Origin: JANLYQ01 sp031365725
GTDB taxonomy: Bacteria > Actinomycetota > Actinomycetes > JACCUZ01
Assembly: GCA_031365725.1 (NCBI GenBank)
Contig: JANLYQ010000018.1
Location: forward strand, 1 to 64,000
DNA length: 64,000 bases
Direction of reading: 5' to 3'
Shown: piece by piece, positions 27,210 to 34,391 of the stretch
How the letters are laid out: the number at the start of each line of letters is the position of its first letter
How positions within the stretch are numbered: position 1 is the first letter of the stretch
Made by a program: the position numbers and the translations under genes
The notes under the pieces: model-generated
Database searches by the model: none
Told to the model about the DNA's origin: nothing
The model's input: the letters and a program-made list of their open reading frames with translations, nothing else

Positions 27210-27380
27210 TCAGCTGAAAGCGTCCTTGATCTTCTCGCCGGCCTGCTTGAGGTTGGCCTTGCTCTGATCGGCCTGACCCTCGGCCTTCATGTCCTCGTTG
27301 TTCGTCGCGTCGCCGATCCGCTCCTTGGCGTCACCAGCGATCTCGTCGACCTTGTTCTGGATCTTGTCGTCGGCTCCCAT
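27210..27380 (-). CDS. CsbD family general stress protein
   Basis: This 56-aa hydrophilic protein opens with MGADDKIQNKVDEIAGDAKE and has the Lys/Glu/Ala/Asp-rich pattern of the CsbD family. ATG at 27380 follows GGAGG; the upstream frame is discarded. CsbD of Bacillus subtilis is a sigma-B target of unknown function. The sigma-B/F-like promoter upstream and the RsbQ/PAS-PP2C pair at 5277-8199 fit stress control in this organism. Confidence 0.85.
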   Translation of the reverse strand: MGADDKIQNKVDEIAGDAKERIGDATNNEDMKAEGQADQSKANLKQAGEKIKDAFS

Positions 27381-27429
27381 GGGGCCTCCTTCGTTCTCGG
27401 TCCGGATCACGCCCTACAGCGGTGTTCCT

Positions 27430-27453
27430 GTCCCCCTGTGCGCCCCGGAAACC
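27430..27453 (-). promoter_or_regulatory. Possible sigma-B/F-type promoter for csbD
   Basis: On the minus strand GGTTT (27453-27449) is followed after 13-14 nt by GGGGACA. Actinobacterial sigma-B/F promoters have GGTTT, a spacer of about 15 nt, then GGGTAT or a close variant. The -10 is imperfect. It lies about 50 bp upstream of the csbD start. The assignment rests on this partial match and on the nature of the gene. Confidence 0.35.
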
Positions 27454-27493
27454 CGGCTCGCTGCGCGCTGTCGACCCATGACACGCTTGCGGG

Positions 27494-28249
27494 GTGAGCA
27501 CCGCCGCCGACCGCACCGCCGCCGACCGCACCCCGCAGGAACCGACCGGACTGCATGTCGCGGACCTGGACAAGACCCCACACGAGGTCGCGGCGATGTT
27601 CGACGACGTAGCGGCTCGCTACGACCTCACCAACGACGTGCTCTCCCTGGGACAGACCCGGCTGTGGCGCAAGGCCGTCGCCAGCACTGTCGGCGCGACG
27701 GTCGGCGAGCGGGTGCTCGACCTCGCCGCAGGCACTGGGGCGTCGTCGCAGCCCTTTGTCGACGCGGGCGCGCTGGTCGTGGCCGCCGACTTCTCCCTGG
27801 GCATGCTTCGGGTGGGCAAACACGTCCGGCCGACGCTGAACCTGGTGGCCGGGGACGCACTGCGGCTGCCGTTCGCGGACGCGACGTTCGACGCGGTGAC
27901 GATCTCGTTCGGGCTGCGCAACGTCACCGACCCCGACGCGGCCTTGGCGGAGATGGCGCGGGTGACGCGCCCGGGCGGACGTCTCGTGGTGTGCGAGTTC
28001 AGCCACCCGACCTGGCCGCCCTTCCGGACGGTCTACACCGAATACCTCATGCGCGCGCTGCCCGCCGTCGCACGCCGGGTGTCCAGCAACCCCGACGCCT
28101 ACGTCTACCTGGCCGAGTCAATCCGCGCCTGGCCCGACCAGCCGGCGCTTGCTCAGCGGATCGCTGCGGTGGGGTGGACCGCAGTCGGCTGGCGCAACCT
28201 CACAGGCGGCATCGTCACCCTGCACCGCGCCCGCCGTACCGACACCTGA
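27494..28249 (+). CDS. menG: Demethylmenaquinone methyltransferase
   Basis: This 251-aa class I SAM methyltransferase of the UbiE/MenG family performs the last step of menaquinone synthesis. MFDDVAARYDLTNDVLSLGQ is the family opening, VLDLAAGTGASS the SAM glycine-rich motif, and SFGLRNVTDPDAAL plus the FSHPTWPPF region complete the pattern. The GTG start gives a roughly 27-residue lead before the core. It diverges from csbD/menJ and is the last housekeeping gene before the CIS island. Confidence 0.93.
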   Translation: MSTAADRTAADRTPQEPTGLHVADLDKTPHEVAAMFDDVAARYDLTNDVLSLGQTRLWRKAVASTVGATVGERVLDLAAGTGASSQPFVDAGALVVAADFSLGMLRVGKHVRPTLNLVAGDALRLPFADATFDAVTISFGLRNVTDPDAALAEMARVTRPGGRLVVCEFSHPTWPPFRTVYTEYLMRALPAVARRVSSNPDAYVYLAESIRAWPDQPALAQRIAAVGWTAVGWRNLTGGIVTLHRARRTDT

Positions 28250-28258
28250 CCCCTGGGT

Positions 28259-28286
28259 GCCCCTAGGGGCCATTGGGGCTCCCCAT
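28259..28286 (+). terminator. Palindromes after menG
   Basis: A perfect 12-bp palindrome GCCCCTAGGGGC (28259-28270) is followed by a short TGGGG-CT-CCCCA inverted repeat (28274-28285), 10 nt after the menG stop. Either could end menG transcription. No U-tract is present, so this is tentative. Confidence 0.28.
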
Positions 28287-28340
28287 CGGCTGTCTCCGCG
28301 CCCGCTGTGGTGACGCCGTCGTGTCCCTACCGTCCTGGGC

Positions 28341-29627
28341 ATGGGAGCTACGACATCTGCACCGACCGACCGCCTGACTGTCACGCCCGGGGGCCAAACG
28401 AGCACCGAGATCACGGTGGTCAACACGGGCCAGGTCGTTGACCAGTACCGGCTCGAACCTCTTGGCGCGCTCGCGCCGTGGACCCGGGTCGAGCCGGCGA
28501 GCCTGGCTCTGATGCCCGGCGGCACCGGCACGGCCAGCGTGACCTTCCTCCCGCCCCGCACCTCGCAGCTGCCCGCCGGCGAGGTCGCGTGGGCGGTCCG
28601 TGTGATCCCGCACGAGGACCCGCTCGGAGTCACCGTGGAGGAGGGGTCCGTGCAGGTCGCGGCGTTCACCGAGGTGACGGCCGAGCTGGCGAGTCGCACG
28701 TCGCGAGCACGCGGGCGGCGCGCTGCCACCCAGCAGCTCGCGGTCGACAACCGCGGCAACACCACGGTCGAGATCTTCCTCAGCGGCAGCGACCCCGCCC
28801 AGGCGCTGGACGTCGTCGTCTCCCCCGATCACCTCCTGATCAACCCGGGGACGTGCGCCCTGGCGACGGTGCGACCGCGGTCCCGTACGGGATTGTTCCG
28901 CGGCCAGCCGACGTCGCATCCCTTCCACGTCGTCGCCGAGCCGGCCGGTCAGCCTCCTGTCGTCGTCGACGGGTCCCTGCTGCAAGAGCCGGTGCTGCCG
29001 TCGTGGTTGCTCAAGGCGCTGCTTGTTGCCGCCATCGTCGCCGCACTGGCCGTGGCGCTGTGGGCGACGGTGCTCAAGCCGAGCATCGACGACAGCGCCC
29101 GGGCCATCGCCACCACCCAGGCCAAGGCCGCGACGGCGCACGAAGCCAAGGCTCGCAAGGCCGCCGATGCGACAGCCGCGGGCCGTGACGCAGCCAGCCA
29201 AGCCGACACCCAGTCGCAGATCGACGGTCTGGCTGCGAAGTCGGGCAAGCCCACGGGCACCGGCACGAGCAGTGACCTCAGCGGTACGCCGGTCACCACA
29301 CGCATCAGCACCACCGCGACCGACCAGTCCCCGGTGGCCGTCCTTGACCCGAAGCGGAGCGTGTCGGTCACCGACCTCTTGATGCAGAACCCGGAAGGCG
29401 ACAGCGGCACCATCTCGCTGTCCCGGGGCGGCGAGGTCGTGTACGTCGCCCGGCTCGAGAACTTCCGTGACCTCGACCTGCACCTGATCGCCCCGATCCA
29501 GGTCTCACCGGGACAGCAGTTCGGTATCACGGTCACCTGCACCAACGCCGACCCGGCAGGCAAGGCCCCCGCCAAGAGCTGTTCGCCCGCGATCACGGTG
29601 CAGGGGTTCGCCGCGAGGCCGCGATGA
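28341..29627 (+). CDS. Bitopic membrane protein with N-terminal beta-sandwich domains (CIS accessory)
   Basis: This 428-aa protein has no signal peptide. Residues 1-215 form two repeats of a beta-rich, NEW3/Ig-like pattern (LTVTPGGQTSTEITVVNTG; then QQLAVDNRGNTTVEIFLSG). One transmembrane helix lies at about 222-245 (KALLVAAIVAALAVALWATV), followed by an Ala/Lys/Asp coiled or disordered stretch (250-290) and a roughly 100-residue C-terminal beta domain. By the positive-inside rule the orientation is unclear. It heads a five-gene plus-strand block coupled by ATGA overlaps. A membrane protein, CisA, is reported to dock Streptomyces CIS at the membrane; this protein and that at 38637-39797 are candidates for that role. 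No specific family assigned. Confidence 0.7.
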   Translation: MGATTSAPTDRLTVTPGGQTSTEITVVNTGQVVDQYRLEPLGALAPWTRVEPASLALMPGGTGTASVTFLPPRTSQLPAGEVAWAVRVIPHEDPLGVTVEEGSVQVAAFTEVTAELASRTSRARGRRAATQQLAVDNRGNTTVEIFLSGSDPAQALDVVVSPDHLLINPGTCALATVRPRSRTGLFRGQPTSHPFHVVAEPAGQPPVVVDGSLLQEPVLPSWLLKALLVAAIVAALAVALWATVLKPSIDDSARAIATTQAKAATAHEAKARKAADATAAGRDAASQADTQSQIDGLAAKSGKPTGTGTSSDLSGTPVTTRISTTATDQSPVAVLDPKRSVSVTDLLMQNPEGDSGTISLSRGGEVVYVARLENFRDLDLHLIAPIQVSPGQQFGITVTCTNADPAGKAPAKSCSPAITVQGFAARPR

Positions 29628-31090
29628 GACGACTCACCGCCATCGCCGTCGCCGTTGCTTCTGGACTGACCGCCATCGCGTGGACCATCCCGCCGGCCGA
29701 CGCACTCGTCCTCGACCCGAACCCGCCGTCTTTGCGCGCCGCTGTGACCTGCACGGCAGAGGGATTTGTCACCGTGCAGGCGGACGCGGCCGGCCTCGAC
29801 GAAGTCCCCGGCTGGGGCAGCGCCAACGTGCGCGTCGGTTGGGTCGACGGAGCCGGCGGGTTCGGCACCGTCATGTCCGGAGAAGCGGCACCCGACCAGA
29901 CCTACCACGACAGCGCGGTCGTCCAGCCCATCGACGCCGGCCTGAAGACGCTGGCCGTCCAAGGCTTGCGGACCGCCACGACCAGCGGAGTCGACTGGGT
30001 CACCAGGGCCACCACCGATGTCCAGGTGGCGTGTCCATCGGTGCGGGTGAGCCCCGGCACGCTGGCCCAGCGAACCGGACCGGTGCGCCTGCAGGTAGGG
30101 GCGTCCGGTTTCTACGCCACGTCGGGTCCCGTCACCTTCACCCTCGAGAGCGGGTTGACGGTGTCGGCGCCGGTGGACACCACCGGAAGGGCTTTCGGCG
30201 AGTTCGCCCTGCCGGGGCTCCCTGACTGCGGGTCTCACGTGACGACCGCTGTGCAGGCCCCGCCGCCGGTGATCGGCTTCCGTCGCCCGATCGCCCTCGG
30301 TGACACCCTGACCGCGCGGACCACCCTCGTCGTCACATGTCCCTACCTGACGGCGACGCCCGACGTGGTGGCCTCGACCGAGCTCCCTCGCCTCACTCAT
30401 GTGACAGGCAGTGGCTGGGACCCGGGCACCGATGTCGCGCTGAGCACGGACGGCGCGAGCGGGCCGATCGCTCGGGTCGCAGCCGACGGGACGATCGCTG
30501 CCGACGTCGCCCTCGTGCCACGACCGTGCGGCCTGCTGCCCCTGCGTGGCGCCGAGCTGAGACCAACGGTGAGCCGACTGACCCGGGCCTTGCTCAACGC
30601 CGTCTCGGACTGGCCGGTGGCCACGACGTCGGTCACGGTGACCTGCCCGACACCGGAGACATCAGCGACACCGACAGCACCGGCGCCACCGGCGACACCG
30701 GCGACGACACCTGTTCCCGGCCCGCCCACGGCACCTCCGGGGGCGTCCACCGCGCCACCGACAGCCCCAGCACCGCCGACACTCACCGTCGATCCGGTGC
30801 TACCCAGCGGGGGCGTGGGCGTGGCGCACGGCGCAGGATTTCGACCCGGTCAGCTCGTCACCCTGACCTGGGTGCTGCCCGACGGGAGCACGGCACCGGG
30901 CACGACCACGGCCGTCATCGATTCCGCCGGACACCTCAGCGCATCCTGTCTCGTCCTGGCCCACGCGCGGCTCGGCCCACGCCGCCTGACGGCCGGCGCG
31001 GTGGCTGGCCACGTGCTTGCCCAAGCGTCAACTCTGGTGGTCAATGGACCGATGGAGCCTGGTCGCAGCAGGTTGCTGGGGCGACGATGA
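29624..31090 (+). CDS. Secreted Ala/Pro/Thr-rich protein of unknown function
   Basis: This 488-aa protein has a Sec signal peptide (MRRLTAIAVAVASGLTAIAW, cleavage probably after PADA near residue 26). The mature part holds repeated beta-rich units (VTGSGWDPGTDVALS; AHGAGFRPGQLVTLTW) of the kind seen in cell-surface Ig-like modules, separated by a Pro/Thr/Ala linker at about 345-385. Paired cysteines near VTVTC, PDCGSH and VVTCPY suggest disulphides. Its ATG overlaps the previous stop and its stop overlaps the next start (both ATGA). No enzymatic motif is seen. Confidence 0.65.
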   Translation: MRRLTAIAVAVASGLTAIAWTIPPADALVLDPNPPSLRAAVTCTAEGFVTVQADAAGLDEVPGWGSANVRVGWVDGAGGFGTVMSGEAAPDQTYHDSAVVQPIDAGLKTLAVQGLRTATTSGVDWVTRATTDVQVACPSVRVSPGTLAQRTGPVRLQVGASGFYATSGPVTFTLESGLTVSAPVDTTGRAFGEFALPGLPDCGSHVTTAVQAPPPVIGFRRPIALGDTLTARTTLVVTCPYLTATPDVVASTELPRLTHVTGSGWDPGTDVALSTDGASGPIARVAADGTIAADVALVPRPCGLLPLRGAELRPTVSRLTRALLNAVSDWPVATTSVTVTCPTPETSATPTAPAPPATPATTPVPGPPTAPPGASTAPPTAPAPPTLTVDPVLPSGGVGVAHGAGFRPGQLVTLTWVLPDGSTAPGTTTAVIDSAGHLSASCLVLAHARLGPRRLTAGAVAGHVLAQASTLVVNGPMEPGRSRLLGRR

Positions 31091-32328
31091 CCGGCAAGGA
31101 GGACATCAGGAGCGGCCGCGCGCGCAGCGCGTTGTCGGCTGTGACGGTCGCGGTGTGCGCCACCCTGGCTGTCAGCGGGGTCGTCCTCGGGCACGGCGAC
31201 GACCCACCGGTGCGACGGGCCCTCGTGGTGGCCACAGCCTCGCCCGATCGCTCGCAGCGCCTGGGCCTCCCGACGTCAGCCGTGGCCGACCCGGCGGGTG
31301 AACCGTCGCTGGTCCGCGTCTCAGGGAGCACGTGGCCCCGCGAGACCGCGACGGCATCAGAGACTGCGGAGCCCCAGCCTCCCGCCGGTGCCGATCTCGC
31401 GCCGGACCTAGTCCCGGTCGACCCCGCGACTGCCGCGGCGATAGCCGCACTGCGCGAGGATGCGCACCACGCACGGGCCGAACGCCGGCCTGCTGACGAC
31501 GCTGTCAGGGCTCTTGACATCGCGTTGGGCACCGTAGGCGCGCCCTACGTCTGGGGAGGCAGTGGCCCCACCACCTTCGACTGCAGCGGGCTCATCTGGT
31601 GGAGCTACCGAGAGACTGGAGTCTCCCTCCCGCGAGTCGCGGCGAACCAGTACGCCACAGGGGGCCACCGAGTCGCCATCGAGGACCTGCGCCCCGGAGA
31701 CCTCGTCTTCTTTGCGACCGCCGCCTGGGACCCCGGTGTCGTCCACCACGTCGGGATGTACGCCGGTCACGGCCTGATGGTGGCTGCCCCGCGGCCGGGA
31801 CTTACCGTGCGGGTCGAGCCGGTGCCGGCCATCGGGTACGTCGGCGCCGTGCGACCGGTGCCAGCACCGACGCCCGACCCCACGAGCCCGACAGGCTCCA
31901 CCGGCCCCACCCCGACAAGCCCTGCGAACTCGCCGGGTGCCCGGCCGGACCGGGTCCCCTCGTCGGGTCAGCTGCCGCGTGGACGACCCAGTCGGCCGCT
32001 CCCGCCGGTCTGGTCCGACCCGCCGCCGGTCACCCCGACCCTCAGCCCGCCCGGCACCATCGCCGCCTCCCCCGAGCCGACGCCCGACCCGACCACCGAC
32101 CCGACCACCGACCCGACGATGAGCAGCCCCGGGGAGACCGCACCCAGCCCCATGACCACCAGCGCGGACCCCACCCCCACCGCGGCCGATGCCACTGGCA
32201 CGGCGATCGCGACACCAACCGACTCGGCTTCGCCCACCGTCAGCGGTAGGCAGGTGTGGGCCCAGATGTCATCAATGCGTGCGGGCCCGGAGTGGGGCAG
32301 ACTGCTGCTGTCGGTGATCTCCGGATGA
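31087..32328 (+). CDS. Exported NlpC/P60 (C40) peptidase-like protein
   Basis: In this 413-aa protein an N-terminal hydrophobic segment (residues 16-36) is a signal or anchor. The C40 domain lies at about 140-255, with catalytic Cys166 in FDCSGLIWW and His221 in HHVGMYAG. The usual third residue twelve positions after the histidine is Ala233 (MVAAP) instead of His, Glu, Asn or Gln, so activity may be altered. A roughly 155-residue Pro/Thr/Ser-rich tail with DPTTDPTTDPT repeats follows. Such enzymes cut peptidoglycan stem peptides. It is coupled by ATGA to both neighbours and probably remodels the wall for, or in response to, the CIS. Confidence 0.82.
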   Translation: MTGKEDIRSGRARSALSAVTVAVCATLAVSGVVLGHGDDPPVRRALVVATASPDRSQRLGLPTSAVADPAGEPSLVRVSGSTWPRETATASETAEPQPPAGADLAPDLVPVDPATAAAIAALREDAHHARAERRPADDAVRALDIALGTVGAPYVWGGSGPTTFDCSGLIWWSYRETGVSLPRVAANQYATGGHRVAIEDLRPGDLVFFATAAWDPGVVHHVGMYAGHGLMVAAPRPGLTVRVEPVPAIGYVGAVRPVPAPTPDPTSPTGSTGPTPTSPANSPGARPDRVPSSGQLPRGRPSRPLPPVWSDPPPVTPTLSPPGTIAASPEPTPDPTTDPTTDPTMSSPGETAPSPMTTSADPTPTAADATGTAIATPTDSASPTVSGRQVWAQMSSMRAGPEWGRLLLSVISG

Positions 32329-32948
32329 CTGGGCAGGCAGTGATGACGAGCCGTGTGATGTCGCACCCCGGACCCCGCGACGGGGACCTCACGGTCCTGG
32401 TGAAGAGCGCCGGGGCCGGTGATCAGGACGCCTGGGACGAGCTGGTCGGGAGGTACACCAACCTGCTGTGGTCAGTCGCCCGCGGCTACCGGCTCGAGCA
32501 GGGCGAGGCCGCCGACGTCGTCCAGGTCGCCTGGTTGAGACTGGTGGAGCACCTGCCTCGGGTCCGTGACCCCGAGCGCATCGGCGGCTGGTTGGTCACC
32601 ACCGTGCGGCGCGAGTGCCTGCAGGTCATCAACGCCCGCCGTCGCCGGGGGCTTCCGGTCGACGACAAGGTGCTGGCGGCCATCCCCGACCACGGCGCAC
32701 CGATCGACTCCGAGCTGCTGGCGCGCGAAGAGCTCGCCGACATGTGGCGGGCCTTCGAGTCGGTGCCGCCGCGCTGCCAGCGACTGCTGCGGATGCTGAT
32801 GGCCGACCCGGCGCCGAGCTACCAGGACGTCGCCGTCGCACTCGACATGCCGGTCGGCAGCATCGGCCCGACGCGGGCCCGTTGCCTGGGCCACTTGCGC
32901 ACCTTGCTCGAACCCGGGGGACAACCGCTGGAGGCACCGGATGAGTGA
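32325..32948 (+). CDS. ECF-like sigma-70 family factor
   Basis: This 207-aa sigma factor has region 2 at about 40-105 (DAWDELVGRYTNLLWSVAR, then ADVVQVAWLRLVEHL) and region 4 at about 140-195 (PPRCQRLLRMLMADPAPSYQDVAVALDMPVGSIGPTRAR, encoded at 32767-32880). ATG at 32325 is chosen for its ATGA overlap with the NlpC gene; ATGs at 32343 and 32358 are alternatives. The next gene overlaps by 8 nt. It could direct transcription of the facing CIS operon. No anti-sigma domain is adjacent. Confidence 0.83.
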   Translation: MTGQAVMTSRVMSHPGPRDGDLTVLVKSAGAGDQDAWDELVGRYTNLLWSVARGYRLEQGEAADVVQVAWLRLVEHLPRVRDPERIGGWLVTTVRRECLQVINARRRRGLPVDDKVLAAIPDHGAPIDSELLAREELADMWRAFESVPPRCQRLLRMLMADPAPSYQDVAVALDMPVGSIGPTRARCLGHLRTLLEPGGQPLEAPDE

Positions 32949-33390
32949 GCAGGACCAGATGATCGAACAGCTCCGGCGCGCAGCCTTGATCGCTGACCCG
33001 CCGCCAGCAGCCCTGTTCGCCAGCGCACGCGCTGCGTTCGGGCTCAGTCGCCTCGACGCGGAGTTGGCGGCGTTGTTGCACGACTCCGAGGAGTCCGCGG
33101 TCGGCGTCCGGGGTGACGGCGGGGGTGACGCGCCCCGACTGGTCTCCTTCGGGACCGACGACGTCGGTGCAGACGTCGAGATCATGCCCGGGCCAGACGG
33201 CGTCGCACTGACCGGCATCTGCTCCGCCACCGTGGTCGCTGCGGCCGTGCAGACTCCGGGCTCGCGCGTGGAGCTGGCAGTCGACGAGCACGGCCGGTTC
33301 CGGTGCGACAGCGTGCCCGGTCCGGTGCTGCGGCTGGAGCTGTTCACCACCACGGGCCGCACCGTGGTGACCACCTGGGTGCGGATCTGA
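32941..33390 (+). CDS. Small conserved-looking partner of the sigma factor
   Basis: This 149-aa soluble protein has no membrane helix. The first 45 residues are helical (DQMIEQLRRAALIADPPPAALFASARAAFG-like, encoded at 32956-33045). The remainder is beta-rich, ending in LRLELFTTTGRTVVTTWVRI. It overlaps the sigma gene by 8 nt and ends 11 bp from the convergent LuxR gene. Sigma factor plus small protein close to CHAT and subtilase genes recurs in actinobacteria, from memory. It could be a sigma regulator, but no anti-sigma signature is visible. Confidence 0.68.
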   Translation: MSEQDQMIEQLRRAALIADPPPAALFASARAAFGLSRLDAELAALLHDSEESAVGVRGDGGGDAPRLVSFGTDDVGADVEIMPGPDGVALTGICSATVVAAAVQTPGSRVELAVDEHGRFRCDSVPGPVLRLELFTTTGRTVVTTWVRI

Positions 33391-33401
33391 GCGGGCGACG
33401 C

Positions 33402-34127
33402 TCAGATCAGGCCCTGCCGTACGGCGTAGGCCACGGCGTGCGAGCGGTTGCGCAGCTGCAGTCGCGCCGTCATGGCGTGGATCGCGTTCTTGACCGTCCG
33501 CTCCGAGTAGCAGAGCTCACGCGCGATGTCGGCGGTCGTCGCACCATCGGCAAGCAGGCGCAGCACCATCAGCTCACGCTGGGTGAAGCCGCCGAACGTG
33601 CCGCTGACGGAAGCGCCCGGCGCCCGGGAGACTCCGACGTTGCCCACCTGGCACATCAGCTTCCCCAGCAGATCAGGGGGCATGACGCCGTCACCGCGGA
33701 CAGCCCCTGCGACAGCTGAGGCGAGCAGGTCGCTGGTCGCGTCGGCGCGCCGCAGGACCGCGGTCGCGCCGGCGTCAACGGCGGCGAGCAGGGCGGTACC
33801 CGTGAGGGTGCTGGCCACGATGACCGTGCGTGCCCCCGCACGGGTCGCGGCCCGGATCGCCGCGATCCGCGGCTCGTCGATGTCGTCGGCGACAACGATG
33901 ACGACATCGGCCGCGTGGGGTCCGGGCGCCACGAGCTCGATCTCTGGCCGGAATCGCAGCTGGCTGGCGACGCCCGCGCCGGTCACCGGGTCCGAGGCGA
34001 CCACGGAGACCGACGTCCGTCGCTGACCCGATGTGCCGAGTGCCCGCGTGTGGCCAGCAACCCCGATCTCCGATGCCTGCAGGTGGCGCGCCGCAGCCAC
34101 CAGCGGGCGCTCCATCATCGCGGTCAT
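33402..34127 (-). CDS. LuxR-family regulator with atypical receiver domain
   Basis: This 241-aa regulator has a C-terminal helix-turn-helix (FTQRELMVLRLLADGATTADIARELCYSERTVKNAIHAM, encoded at 33467-33583) of NarL/LuxR type. Residues 25-135 look like a receiver fold, but the strand-3 end reads VVIVVADDIDEP rather than the usual DVVLMD pattern, so classical phosphorylation is doubtful. ATG at 34127 is preceded by GGAG and overlaps the stop of a 56-codon ORF. It is the last gene of the CIS operon and probably regulates it. Confidence 0.82.
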   Translation of the reverse strand: MTAMMERPLVAAARHLQASEIGVAGHTRALGTSGQRRTSVSVVASDPVTGAGVASQLRFRPEIELVAPGPHAADVVIVVADDIDEPRIAAIRAATRAGARTVIVASTLTGTALLAAVDAGATAVLRRADATSDLLASAVAGAVRGDGVMPPDLLGKLMCQVGNVGVSRAPGASVSGTFGGFTQRELMVLRLLADGATTADIARELCYSERTVKNAIHAMTARLQLRNRSHAVAYAVRQGLI

Positions 34128-34294
34128 CGGTGGCTCCAGAAGGCTGTGCTGTCGCGCAGGTCCGTGCCCGTGCGCCAGGTCCACTCGCGCGCGGCGGCGC
34201 TGGGACGCGGGTCGTGCTCGGTCGCGCTGTCCTCGCGCGTCTCGTCGACGCGGCAGCGGCTGCTGCGGCGGATGGCTACCTGGGTGGTGGTCAT
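34124..34294 (-). CDS. Small ORF coupled to the LuxR gene (56 aa)
   Basis: ATG at 34294 is preceded by a strong GAGGGAG ribosome site at 8-nt spacing, and the TGA overlaps the LuxR ATG (ATGA). The product is basic in its first third (IRRSSRCR), acidic in the middle (VDETREDSATEHD) and Trp-containing at the end (REWTWRTG). It matches no family I know. Ribosome site plus coupling argue that it is translated. It could also be a leader peptide controlling luxR translation. Confidence 0.5.
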   Translation of the reverse strand: MTTTQVAIRRSSRCRVDETREDSATEHDPRPSAAAREWTWRTGTDLRDSTAFWSHR

Positions 34295-34391
34295 GACCGG
34301 TACTCCCTCGGGTGGTGGTGGTCGTTGCCCCGGTGATGAGGGAGGAGGGGGCAGTCCTGATACACGAACGGGCGATCGTGCGCTCGGGCCG

